DNA of 64,000 nucleotides from Actinomycetota bacterium (GTDB lineage: Bacteria > Actinomycetota > Geothermincolia > Geothermincolales > RBG-13-55-18): contig QZKE01000068.1 of the NCBI GenBank assembly GCA_003598015.1, forward strand, positions 1 to 64,000, read 5' to 3'. Position numbers and translations under genes: made by a program. Below the pieces are notes generated by a model. That model worked only from the letters and a program-made list of their open reading frames with translations. It was not told where the DNA came from and ran no database searches. Each line of letters starts with the position of its first letter. Within the stretch, counting starts at the first letter, position 1. Below, piece by piece: positions 36,630-44,600 of the stretch.

Positions 36630-37361
36630 ATGAACAAGACGATCTGGAAGTCCTCTGCGGAGATACAGCACGCCCTCAAGGGAGCGCGAAAGGTCGCCGT
36701 TTTCTCCTGCGGCTGGTGCGCGAACCTCAGCGAAGCCGGTGGACTCAAGGGGATGGATTACCTGGCCGGACTGCTGCGCGGTTGGGGGAAGGAAGTGGTG
36801 ATGCAACGCTGCTTCATCCTTTGCTGTTCGCACGAGGGGATGGCCCAGGCCATGCGCATATATAAAGACAGGCTGGAGGAGAGCGACGCACTGGTGATTC
36901 TGAGCTGTTCGGCCGGGCTCAAGTCCGCTTTCCTCTGCCGCCCGCCGGTCCGCATAGTCGCGGCGACGGATATGGTGGGAAGCGTCCCGGTTACCTGGGT
37001 AGACGACCCCGTGGCCAGCAGCGCCTGTATCTCCTGCGGCAACTGCGTGATCGCCTTTACCGGCGGTATATGTCCCCTGGGTAGATGCCCCGCACGGGAG
37101 AAGTACGGACCCTGCCCGGATTTCTACACCGGCAGGATGGAATGCGCGCAAGATCCGCAACGGGCTTGCATCTGGTCGGAGATAGAGCGCAGGGGAGACC
37201 TCGCGGCACTGCGGGAACTGGCCGCACTGCATGCGGAGCACGGGGAGGACAGGTTGTCATCACCCTCGCACAAGGCCACGGCCTCGTGGATGAGGAAGAC
37301 GGCGGGGAGGATAGTGGCCGGGGTACGTGGGTTGCCCCGCATGGTCCCCTTCCTTAAATAA
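36630..37361 (+). CDS. MetV-like protein, copy 2
   Basis: A 243-residue paralogue of the protein at 35561, with the same landmarks: FSCGWCANLSEAGG, CCSHEGMAQAM, LSCSAGLKSAFLC, CISCGNCVIAFTGGICPLGRCP and a C-terminal helix (GVRGLPRMVPFLK). GGGAGAG precedes the ATG. Tandem duplication with roughly half the residues changed suggests specialised functions, for example two subunits or two partner oxidoreductases. Confidence 0.82.
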   Translation: MNKTIWKSSAEIQHALKGARKVAVFSCGWCANLSEAGGLKGMDYLAGLLRGWGKEVVMQRCFILCCSHEGMAQAMRIYKDRLEESDALVILSCSAGLKSAFLCRPPVRIVAATDMVGSVPVTWVDDPVASSACISCGNCVIAFTGGICPLGRCPAREKYGPCPDFYTGRMECAQDPQRACIWSEIERRGDLAALRELAALHAEHGEDRLSSPSHKATASWMRKTAGRIVAGVRGLPRMVPFLK

Positions 37362-37570
37362 TCCCACCTGCGCTTGCGCTTGGGCTTTGGGCGACAACAC
37401 TAAGTGTACCCGATCGTATTCAAACGACCGAAGAAATGTCCCATGCCCGGGGCTGCAGGATTTTTTCCGGGCAAAAAGAGCTCCGCGGGCGTCTCAAGGA
37501 TTAGCGAGCATATGTCGTATATTGTATTTGAAGGTCCCACGAGACGTGGATATGGAAAGACGGGAATGTT

Positions 37571-38287
37571 ATGAAAAAAACGGCCGTCCTAGCGGTCTTG
37601 ATCTGCCTGCTCGCCGCGACAATCCCGCTGCAATACCTGGTGAGGAGGGAAGTGGTCGTCGGTCTCCCCTCCGATTCCGCCCACAGCCATGCTCACGTTG
37701 AGGAGGATGAGCATGCCCACGAGGGTGAGGGCGAAGAGGAGGAGCACGCACAGGAACACACGTGAGGCGAGGAGCATGCTGCCAGCGAGGTTCCGCTGGG
37801 TGTCAACCTTATCCCCAACTTCGGGTTCGAAGTAGGTACGCGCGATCAGGTGTGGGGATGGACGGGAAGCGGGACGGAACAGGGTGAGACCGTCTACCGG
37901 GACGACGGCGTGGCGCGCAGCGGGATGGCGAGCGCGGCGATATCCACCAACGGAGCGGATATCGCCGGAGCGGGGTGGTACATGCGCCTCGACGAACTGC
38001 CCCTGGAACACGACGTTTTCTTCTCGGGCTACATCAGGACGGAAGGCCTTTCCGGGGGAGCGTATCTGAGGATCACGCTCGAGACCGAGGATGAAGGGGA
38101 TGGCGGAACGATCGTGCTCGGCTGGATATTCAGTGAGACCGTGGCCGGGGACAACGACTGGACTCTCATAAGCGTCGACGTCCACATACCGCCGGAAACC
38201 ACCGGCGTATGGTTGGAGGCCGGCCTGAGCGGGCGGGGGAGAGCGTGGTTCGACGATCTCTCCCTGGAAGTACGGGAACCGGAATGA
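37571..38287 (+). pseudogene. Secreted His/Glu-rich protein with carbohydrate-binding-like domain, split by one in-frame TGA
   Basis: Codons 1-64 encode a signal/TM segment (KKTAVLAVLICLLAATIPLQ) and a His/Glu-rich stretch (AHSHAHVEEDEHAHEGEGEEEE). A TGA at 37763-37765 follows. The same frame then continues without interruption for 174 codons: GEEHAASEVPLGVNLIPNFG FEVG... to ...WFDDLSLEVREPE, a jelly-roll CBM-like module. No frameshift is needed. The only later in-frame start is GTG 37850, which would lose the first strands. It is either a nonsense mutation or stop-codon readthrough. It leads an ABC transporter operon. Confidence 0.7.
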
Positions 38288-38312
38288 ACCGGAGAGTTGA
38301 GGGGACGTGGGT

Positions 38313-39245
38313 ATGGAGACGGTTCTCAGCATAGAGGATCTTCATAAGGAATACTCAGGGGGATGGCGCAAGCCGCCACGCACCGCGCTCGCCGGCTTGA
38401 ACCTGGTGGTGCCGCGGGGGAAGACCATCGGCCTGCTCGGACCGAACGGGGCGGGGAAGACCACCACGCTGAAGTGCATAATGGGGCTTATCCGGCCTCA
38501 GGCCGGGAAGATAGATCTCTTCGGCGGCGAGGTCACAGGGGCCGGGGTGAGGAAGTCCATAGGCTTTCTGCCGGAGCAGCCGTATTTCGACCTCTACCTC
38601 ACCCCGCGCAAGCTGCTGGCGTATTACGGCCGTCTCTCGGGAATGCATGAAGCCGACATCGCGGCGCGGACCGCTTTTCTGCTCAACCTCGTGGGCATGG
38701 GAGAGGAAGCGGACCTGAGCATGGATAAGTATTCCAAGGGGATGCTGCAGAGGATAGGCCTGGCGCAAGCCCTGATATCCCAACCGGAGTTCCTCGTACT
38801 CGACGAACCCTCCTCCGGCCTCGACCCCCTGGGCAAACTGCAGGTGCGCGACTTGCTGCTGGGCCTCAAGGGTGGAGGCACCACCATCCTCCTCAGCTCG
38901 CATCAGCTGTCGGAGATAGAGGAGATATGTGACGGGGTGGCCATAATCCACAAGGGCGCAAACATCGCCTCCGGCGGCCTGGACGAACTGCTGCGGCCCC
39001 GGGAGGAGTACGAGATCTCTCTCGAAAAATCCCCGCCGCCCGCCGCGGTCGAACTGCCCGCTTCTGCGTCGTGGGCGGATCCCGCGCAGACCAGGTTGCT
39101 CGTGAACAAAGGGGAGTTGAACGAAGCCCTGAGATCCCTGCTGGAGAGGGGAGCGCTGGTAGCGGAAGTCAGGCAGCGGCGCATGACCCTGGAGGAGTAT
39201 TTTGTGGAACAGGTGGGGAGCGAGGGATGGGAGGTAGGGGAGTGA
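38313..39245 (+). CDS. ABC-2 type transporter ATP-binding protein
   Basis: A 310-residue ATPase. Walker A is GPNGAGKTT, the signature is YSKGMLQRIGLAQAL, Walker B is FLVLDEPSSGLDPLG and the H-loop is LLSSHQLSE. A C-terminal extension (about 75 residues) is typical of ABC-2 exporters of the NatA/YhaQ kind. The ATG at 38313 has GAGGGG upstream, with GTG at 38307 as an alternative. The permease gene overlaps its stop codon. The substrate is unknown. The secreted protein ahead and the TPR protein behind hint at a cell-envelope role. Confidence 0.93.
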   Translation: METVLSIEDLHKEYSGGWRKPPRTALAGLNLVVPRGKTIGLLGPNGAGKTTTLKCIMGLIRPQAGKIDLFGGEVTGAGVRKSIGFLPEQPYFDLYLTPRKLLAYYGRLSGMHEADIAARTAFLLNLVGMGEEADLSMDKYSKGMLQRIGLAQALISQPEFLVLDEPSSGLDPLGKLQVRDLLLGLKGGGTTILLSSHQLSEIEEICDGVAIIHKGANIASGGLDELLRPREEYEISLEKSPPPAAVELPASASWADPAQTRLLVNKGELNEALRSLLERGALVAEVRQRRMTLEEYFVEQVGSEGWEVGE

Positions 39246-40021
39246 GGGCGATCGGCACCTTCGCCTGGAGCGTGGTGCAGGACGCGTTGCACCGCAAGGT
39301 CTTCTACGCCATACTCGCCTTTACCGTGGTCCTGATCCTGTTCACGCCCCTCATACCCAGCGCGGACGTGGGGGTGCAGATCGACCTCATGCGCGAAGCC
39401 GCCCTCGGCTTGACCAGCATCATGGCCTTCCTCTTGGCCGTCATCCTGGGTGCGACCATCATCCCGGGGGAACTGGGGCGCCGCACCCTGTACAACACCC
39501 TCTCTAAATCCGTTCGCCGCTGGCAATACTACTTGGGGAAGTACGCGGGAATAGTCCTGGTGGTTGCAACCTCGCTGGTCCTGACCTTTGTCGTACTCAT
39601 CCTGTTCGTCCTCATCAGGTTCGGCGTCTTCAATCCCGGCCTGGCCAAGGCGCTGTTCGCCATCCTCCTGGAGGCCGCGATCCTCGTCTCCGTGGCCATG
39701 CTCGCCTCGGTCTACTTCAGCCCCCTGATAGGTATCCTGTTGACGGGCCTTTTCTACGTGGCATGCCACGTCAAGGGGGATTTTCTCTACCGCGGGATGA
39801 CGGGGGCCGGGCAGAATCCCGTGGTGAAGGCGATATCCGGCCTCTTCTATTACCTGCTTCCCAACCTGGAGCGATTCAACATCAACGAGACCATCGCCCA
39901 CGGCGAAAGGGTGTTCGAAGTGGGAGCGGTTGAGCTGCTGCTGCTCTTCGCCATCGCCGCGACGTTCTCGGCGATCTTCCTGTATATCGGCGGCTATCTC
40001 TTCAACCGGAGGGACCTGTGA
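39242..40021 (+). CDS. ABC-2 type transporter permease
   Basis: A 259-residue membrane protein with about six hydrophobic segments. FAWSVVQDALHRKVFYAILAF starts the first helix, and IIPGELGRRTLYNTLSKSVRRWQYYLGKY is the conserved cytoplasmic loop of the ABC-2 (NatB-like) family. The GTG start at 39242 overlaps the ATPase stop (GTGA), and AGGGGA precedes it. It is also directly overlapped by the following gene. Confidence 0.88.
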   Translation: MRAIGTFAWSVVQDALHRKVFYAILAFTVVLILFTPLIPSADVGVQIDLMREAALGLTSIMAFLLAVILGATIIPGELGRRTLYNTLSKSVRRWQYYLGKYAGIVLVVATSLVLTFVVLILFVLIRFGVFNPGLAKALFAILLEAAILVSVAMLASVYFSPLIGILLTGLFYVACHVKGDFLYRGMTGAGQNPVVKAISGLFYYLLPNLERFNINETIAHGERVFEVGAVELLLLFAIAATFSAIFLYIGGYLFNRRDL

Positions 40022-40728
40022 AGAAAGCGGTGATAGCAACGGTCGTCGTCTTGCTGCTGGTGGCGGCGGTCCTGCAATGGGGATTGGACAGGACGCCAGC
40101 CGGCACCGACGAAGCCGAACTGGACAGGTTCCCCTCCGCCTCCAGCCTGCTGGATGTGCTGGGCGGAGCCAGGCAGTACCTGGCCTATATCCTGTATATC
40201 AAGACGGATGAACTGCATCACGCCTACTACGGCGTCGAGGCCGACGAGGCGGAGCTCATCCCGTACTTCCTGCTCATAACCCTTCTGGACCCCGGCTATA
40301 TCAGCGCCTATTACGTGGGGACCGGGAATATCGATGCGCAGGGCCACCGGGACGAGGCGATAGAGTTCAACCGGCAGGGAATCGCAGCCAACCCGGAATC
40401 CGCCGACCTCTATTACAGCCTGGGTGATCTCTATCTCGAGGAGATGCGGTACGAAGACGCCAGGGCGGCGTTCGAGGAAGCCCTGCAATACGAGCCCGAG
40501 ATAATAAGCAGGAACACGCTTCTGACCGCCCTCGCGGCTACCTACAAAGCGCTGGGTGACCATGAGGCTTTGCGGGGCATTCTCATGGATCAGGTCCTCT
40601 ATAACCAGACCAGGCTCTACACCGAGGAACTCACCTACGAGGAGAGCAAGGAGATCGTCAAGCATATCAACAACATCCTGAGCTCCCTCGTGGGTCCAGC
40701 CGCGCATGCCCCTGAGGGCGTGGAGTAA
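40018..40728 (+). CDS. Membrane-anchored TPR protein
   Basis: A 236-residue protein with an N-terminal membrane anchor (KKAVIATVVVLLLVAAVLQW) and two or more tetratricopeptide repeats around residues 110-190 (ADLYYSLGDLYLEEMRYEDARAAFEEAL is a full repeat). The GTG start overlaps the permease stop (GTGA). It probably assembles with the transporter on the outer face. Precise function is not known. Confidence 0.82.
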   Translation: MKKAVIATVVVLLLVAAVLQWGLDRTPAGTDEAELDRFPSASSLLDVLGGARQYLAYILYIKTDELHHAYYGVEADEAELIPYFLLITLLDPGYISAYYVGTGNIDAQGHRDEAIEFNRQGIAANPESADLYYSLGDLYLEEMRYEDARAAFEEALQYEPEIISRNTLLTALAATYKALGDHEALRGILMDQVLYNQTRLYTEELTYEESKEIVKHINNILSSLVGPAAHAPEGVE

Positions 40729-40833
40729 GAGTGGGCAGGAGATGGGCGGGCATGCATTGCCGCGCGAGCGGGAATCGTCGATAATCAGCTTGATGACGAT
40801 TACCACGCGCGCGAGGAGAGAACGAACGGACAA

Positions 40834-40908
40834 GGGCGTTTAGCTCAGCGGGAGAGCGCCTGCCTTACAAGCAGGAGGTCATGGGTTCAAATCCCTTAAC
40901 GCCCACCA
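40834..40908 (+). tRNA. tRNA-Val (anticodon TAC)
   Basis: The acceptor GGGCGTT pairs with AACGCCC, the D-arm is AGCTCAGCGGGAGAGC, the anticodon arm is CCTGC CTTACAA GCAGG, and the T-arm has GGTTCAAATCC. Discriminator A and an encoded CCA end the gene. It is 75 nt with CCA. Confidence 0.97.
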
Positions 40909-40914
40909 ATTTTT

Positions 40915-40936
40915 AGGGCCCCCCATGGGCCCTTTG
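40915..40936 (+). terminator. Terminator of tRNA-Val
   Basis: Stem AGGGCCC/GGGCCCT with a 5-nt loop and a following TTTG, six bases after the tRNA. Confidence 0.7.
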
Positions 40937-40956
40937 TTCATCTTATATCCCTAAGG

Positions 40957-41038
40957 ACGATAAGTGGGGATAGGTCTTCCAGGGGCCTTAACGCCCACCA
41001 GAGCAATAGAAGCCGGGTCTCTTGCCCGGCTTTATGCT
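40957..41038. repeat. Copy 1 of tRNA-3'-end repeat with terminator hairpin
   Basis: It contains GGTCTTCCAGGGGCC then TTAACGCCCACCA, the same last 13 bases as tRNA-Val, then GAGCAATA and a terminator-like hairpin AAGCCGGG/CCCGGCTT (41010-41032). The whole ~80 bp recurs at 42019-42105. Confidence 0.7.
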
Positions 41039-41119
41039 GTCTCTCTTCCAGGGATTCATCCTGGTAGCTTCTTTGGAATTGTGGCTTTCTCTGAAAAGCC
41101 TTCTCTCGAGAGAAAGCCG

Positions 41120-41281
41120 CTACTTGGGTGCTGACTTATCCTTGGTGGCCTTATACCTCGCCTGCAACCTCTCGGATTTCTCTTTGATCAGTGCCTTCTG
41201 TTCCTCCGCGGATAAATCCTTGGTTTCCTTATAGTGCCGGTCCCTTATCTTGCGAGTCATCTCTACAGCTTTAACGGACAT
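41120..41281 (-). CDS. Small charged partner of the PIN protein (putative antitoxin)
   Basis: A 53-residue frame (MSVKAVEMTRKIRDRHYKET...) whose ATG overlaps the end of the PIN gene, so translation is coupled. It is rich in Lys/Glu and predicted helical (SAEEQKALIKEKSERLQARY). Small helical genes in this position accompany many PIN-domain genes and are usually taken as antitoxins. The order is the reverse of classical vapBC. It is too short to assign a DNA-binding fold. Confidence 0.6.
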   Translation of the reverse strand: MSVKAVEMTRKIRDRHYKETKDLSAEEQKALIKEKSERLQARYKATKDKSAPK

Positions 41282-41735
41282 GGGTGGTAACCTCCCTCGG
41301 CGAATGGATCGAGATGGGCTTGTATCCCATCTCCAGGCTTACGGCATTAAATTTCTGGATCTTTTCGTAGTGCACGATATGTTTGAAGTTCCAGCTTACC
41401 AGTATATCGGCGGCCGCTACGGTTGCGATCGCGATATGTCTTGCATCGTCAAGGTAACTCTCCGGAACTATCCTGTGGCGAAGGTATTCATCGGCCAACC
41501 CCATGGCTTCGTCGGAGAGGTCTAACACTTCTTGCGCCAACTCTCGGAATCTACGATAAACGTCCTTTACCTCTTCTGGTGCTTCCTCGATCTCGGCATC
41601 CGTCAGCGATGAAAGGAGAAGGCCATATCTCCCCGCCTCGAAATCGTCGAGAAGGCCGTTTGACCACTCCTGGAACTCCGGGTCACAACAGCCCCCGATG
41701 ACCGAGGTATCCACGTATACTCTGCTTTCTCTCAT
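41271..41735 (-). CDS. PIN-domain protein (VapC-like RNase)
   Basis: A 154-residue PIN-fold nuclease. Acidic residues expected at the metal site are in VYVDTSVIGG, SLTDAEIEEAP and YLDDARHIAIATVAAADILVSW, and SWNFKHIV is a common PIN ending. It probably cleaves RNA and is part of a toxin-antitoxin pair with the overlapping small gene. It lies within the segment bracketed by the tRNA-Val end repeats, which suggests arrival as a small mobile unit. Confidence 0.85.
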   Translation of the reverse strand: MRESRVYVDTSVIGGCCDPEFQEWSNGLLDDFEAGRYGLLLSSLTDAEIEEAPEEVKDVYRRFRELAQEVLDLSDEAMGLADEYLRHRIVPESYLDDARHIAIATVAAADILVSWNFKHIVHYEKIQKFNAVSLEMGYKPISIHSPREVTTHVR

Positions 41736-41798
41736 ATGCCTATTATAGTGTACCAGGTTGACATCAGGCTTAATGGCACCAGATTGATTGGCTCAGAC

Positions 41799-41976
41799 GA
41801 TATGAATCGGTCTGGGCGTAGAAAATCTATGGGGGAAGCTGATTCATAGAAGATGCTGGTTATTCTTAGGAATACCGAGAACAAGCTGGGAAAACAGCGA
41901 TTGCTGTTCAGCGTGGACATTATGAATCATCCTTGGCGTATAAAATCCGTGCGGGAAGTTGATTCAAAGAGCGGTT
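41799..41976. repeat. Two diverged ~55-bp palindromic repeats
   Basis: Copies at about 41799-41850 and 41921-41972 both read TATGAATC...GGCGTA.AAAATC...GGGAAG.TGATTCA, with TGAATC/GATTCA as outer inverted ends. They fill the space between the PIN gene and the second tRNA-end repeat. No coding potential. Confidence 0.55.
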
Positions 41977-42018
41977 TGGGTGATTCATGGGGAGATATGG
42001 TAATGCCTAGATTGCCTC

Positions 42019-42105
42019 CTCGAGGACAACAAGCGGGGCTAGGTCTTCCAAGGGCCTCAACGCCCACCAGAGCAATAAAAGCCGGGCCCCGCGCCCGGCT
42101 TTGAC
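42019..42105. repeat. Copy 2 of tRNA-3'-end repeat with terminator hairpin
   Basis: GGTCTTCCAAGGGCC, TCAACGCCCACCA and GAGCAATAAA repeat the block at 40957, followed by AAAGCCGGGC/GCCCGGCTTT (42078-42102). The interval between copies holds the PIN module. Confidence 0.7.
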
Positions 42106-42136
42106 TCTCCATTAGGCGCATCCTTTGAAGTAACAT

Positions 42137-42523
42137 TCATCTAGTGTTTGCCCGCAAGAATCCGGTGATCTCGCCCTTGTCGGTTCTGCCTTCGGCTACC
42201 TTTCTGACCAATCGCTCGAACTCGGCTTCATCCGCTTCGACCTCGAAACCGTTCAACGCCAGAAACACCAGGGCCGCGACGGCCTCAGTCCTCTTGTTGC
42301 CATCAATGAAGGGGTGATTGCGAACGATGTGAAATAGATAGGCGGCCGCCATCTCAATGATATCTGCGTGGAAGTACTCTTCCCCCATGCCCGCCTGGGG
42401 CATGGCCATGGCTGATTTTAAAAGATCGAGGTCTCTTATCCCGGAACGGCCGCCGTAGCGGCGCAACTGGTCCTGGTGTATCTCCAGTACCTCGGCGAGG
42501 GTAAGGAATAAGGGTGCGGCCAT
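42137..42523 (-). CDS. doc: Doc-type Fic-fold toxin
   Basis: A 128-residue death-on-curing protein. The catalytic motif is HPFIDGNKR (about residues 68-77), the Doc version of the Fic HxFx(D/E)GNxR motif. Doc phosphorylates elongation factor Tu in the P1 system. The upstream AbrB-like gene ends immediately before it and would supply the antitoxin. Length is normal for the family and nothing looks broken. Confidence 0.92.
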   Translation of the reverse strand: MAAPLFLTLAEVLEIHQDQLRRYGGRSGIRDLDLLKSAMAMPQAGMGEEYFHADIIEMAAAYLFHIVRNHPFIDGNKRTEAVAALVFLALNGFEVEADEAEFERLVRKVAEGRTDKGEITGFLRANTR

Positions 42524-42751
42524 CTAGTCCGCCAGGTTCTTGAGCATCCTGCCGTATCTGCGGTTGGTCTTGTCCAGGGCCGCCTCGAAAACCTGGCGGC
42601 GCTTCTTGTCTCGCACGGGGGTGATGATCAACACCTCCCCGTCGGTGGTTATATCCAGGGGAGTGTCGGCGTCGATATTAAGCAACTCGAGTATGGGCCT
42701 GTCTATCACCAGGGCCATGCTGTTCCCGTGCCGGGTCATCCTCTTGACCAC
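42524..42751 (-). CDS. AbrB/MazE-type antitoxin
   Basis: A 75-residue protein with the SpoVT/AbrB swapped-hairpin pattern: KRMTRHGNSMALVIDRPILELLNIDADTPLDITTDG followed by ILIITPV-like VLIITPV. The C-terminal tail (KKRRQVFEAALDKTNRRYG) would wrap the toxin. I chose the GTG at 42751, which has GAGGAGG five bases ahead. The stop abuts the Doc start, the typical antitoxin-toxin order. It probably autoregulates the pair. Confidence 0.88.
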   Translation of the reverse strand: MVKRMTRHGNSMALVIDRPILELLNIDADTPLDITTDGEVLIITPVRDKKRRQVFEAALDKTNRRYGRMLKNLAD

Positions 42752-42986
42752 TTCAACCTCCTCTATGGTATTACATCGTATATACATCATATATCCTTAA
42801 GAGAATCTGATGCAAACCTTGTCTTCGCAGTCTCATTGGATCCCGCCGAGCTTCGCGAAAAAGTGCATCGATATCAGGCCGCACAGGATGCCGGAAAACA
42901 GACAGTCCGGTCTGAATCATGATGTTAGAATATCAGCGTAGAAGGGCGTTCAAGCTATAACGGAACGGGAATCCAACGATAAGGAA

Positions 42987-43217
42987 ATGGAAACGATGAA
43001 CGAAGTGGTGATCTCGGTCGAGGGCCTCCACAAGACATATGGCGAGACCGTTGCGGTGGAAGATATATCCTTCGAGGTAAAAGAGGGTGAGATATTCGGT
43101 CTGCTGGGGCCGAACGGCGCCGGAAAGACCACTACCGTGGAGTGCCTGCAGGGCGTGCGCTATCCCGACCGGGGAAAGCTGCGGGTATTGGGCTTCGATC
43201 CGGCATCACCACGTTAA
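42987..43217 (+). pseudogene. ABC ATPase, N-terminal fragment
   Basis: Only the first 76 codons of an ABC-2 ATPase remain: LHKTYGETVAVEDISFEVKEGEIFGLLGPNG with Walker A GPNGAGKTTT, then VRYPDRGKLRVLGFDPAS. It stops before the signature and Walker B. The permease fragment follows 50 bases later, so the middle of a two-gene operon appears deleted. Confidence 0.8.
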
Positions 43218-43266
43218 CCGGCTCGCGGAGAAAGAGCTTCAGCTCTACCCATGTCGTTAAAGCACC

Positions 43267-43953
43267 TTGGGCCTGCCGCTGGCCGTCATGTTCGTGCTGG
43301 GCGGGGTCTTCGGCAACACTCCCAGCACGGAGGAGGTTGTCTATCGGGGCGTGGGAGCCATGGACTACTATCTTCCCGCGTATCTCGCCCTCTTGCTGGC
43401 ATCCATGGCTGTGGTGGCCCTGCCCGTACACATCGCCTCCTATCGCGAACGTGGGGTGATCAGGCTTTTCCAGGCGTCTTCGGTGCCTTTGCGTGCCGTT
43501 ATCGGATCTCAGTTCATGGTGACGCTCGTGATCGCCGTAGCCGGCAGCATTTTGCTCATCGCCGTGGGGATGCCCGTTTACGGCGTCCGCTTCCCCGCAA
43601 GCGTGCCGTTGCTGATCGCCGGCTTCCTGCTCGGTGTGCTCGAGTTCGCGGCCATCGGCATATTGCTGGGTATAGCCTTTCGCACATCACGTGCAGCGCA
43701 GGGAGCGGGGATCATGCTCTGGTTCGTGCTCATGATGGTGGGCGGAGCGGGGCCGCCGCCGGAAGTGCTTCCCGCCGCCTTGCGGGGTGTGGGCGCCGCG
43801 ACCCCCATCAAGCCCGCTATCTTCCTCCTCCAGGACGCCTGGCTGGGTTTCGGCTGGAACTGGACGCAGACCCTTCTGGTCCTGGCTTTCACTGCAGGAG
43901 CCTTTCTTCTGATCCTCCTCTTCATGCAGAGAAGGCTCTTCGGGGAACGTTAG
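43267..43953 (+). pseudogene. ABC-2 permease, N-terminally truncated
   Basis: A 229-codon frame with about six membrane segments. It matches ABC-2 permeases from the end of the first helix (LPLAVMFVLGGVFGNTPS) to a normal C-terminus (LLFMQRRLFGER). The only start is a TTG right after an in-frame TAA, without a ribosome site. The missing N-terminus and missing ATPase body fit one deletion with endpoints between about 43205 and 43265. Confidence 0.75.
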
Positions 43954-44027
43954 GGGGTAGAATATGCGCCATCTATCGCTTGATCCTTGGCCATGCGCCA
44001 GGCCACTGTATGCCTTGTGATCGAGGA

Positions 44028-44429
44028 CTACGGGTGGGGCAAGGTCTGAGGATGATCTTTGCGGAGTGTCTTCAGGCTCAACACGTGTATGCTGACCCCG
44101 ACACCGACAGCGACGAGGAATATTCTCAGGTAGGCATTTGAGACCAGCACTATTGAGACGCAAAGAACAGGCCACAGGAGCATCAGGGTCACGACCTTTA
44201 CACTTCTCTTGATGGCACGGTAAGTAAGGTAGTTGTATATATAGGGTCCGAAAACCCTGTTGTTGAGCATCCAATCATATAGGCGCTTCGAACTGCGAAG
44301 ATAGCAGAAAGAAGCCACCAGCAAGAGCGGCGTAGTCGGAAGCACGGGGACCACGATTCCGATAATGCCTATGACCAGCGAAATGGAACCCGCTAAGATC
44401 AAAAGATATTTCTTTGCGGATCTTTTCAT
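44028..44429 (-). CDS. DUF454 (YbaN-like) inner-membrane protein
   Basis: A 133-residue membrane protein with three or four hydrophobic helices. The family hallmark is GIIGIVVPVLPTTPLLLVASFCYLRSSKRLYDWML, followed by a basic segment (YRAIKRSVKV). The function of YbaN-type proteins is not known. It is convergent with the broken ABC permease. Confidence 0.9.
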   Translation of the reverse strand: MKRSAKKYLLILAGSISLVIGIIGIVVPVLPTTPLLLVASFCYLRSSKRLYDWMLNNRVFGPYIYNYLTYRAIKRSVKVVTLMLLWPVLCVSIVLVSNAYLRIFLVAVGVGVSIHVLSLKTLRKDHPQTLPHP

Positions 44430-44600
44430 GGGTTAACGCGAAGACCTCCATCGCTTGATATCACTCCGATGCCCGGAGGCTCGGCCTCATTCAACTGCCG
44501 TGAACGGCATCCGTGGGCCGGGATATGCCCGCCCGAAGCACTTGGTACTAGGAATGACCAGTTGTTTCCGCACATTCTTCGGCCGGAACAACTGCCGGGG

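Noticed and set aside
37763-37765. TGA as a selenocysteine codon
   Set aside because: Context is a low-complexity His/Glu linker with no catalytic environment, and no SECIS-like hairpin is evident directly downstream. Nonsense mutation or readthrough is simpler.
42728-42922. 64-codon frame between the antitoxin and the ABC fragment
   Set aside because: Its second half looks protein-like (LDPAELREKVHRYQAAQDAG), but it starts inside the antitoxin gene on the other strand and lacks a ribosome site. At most a gene relic.
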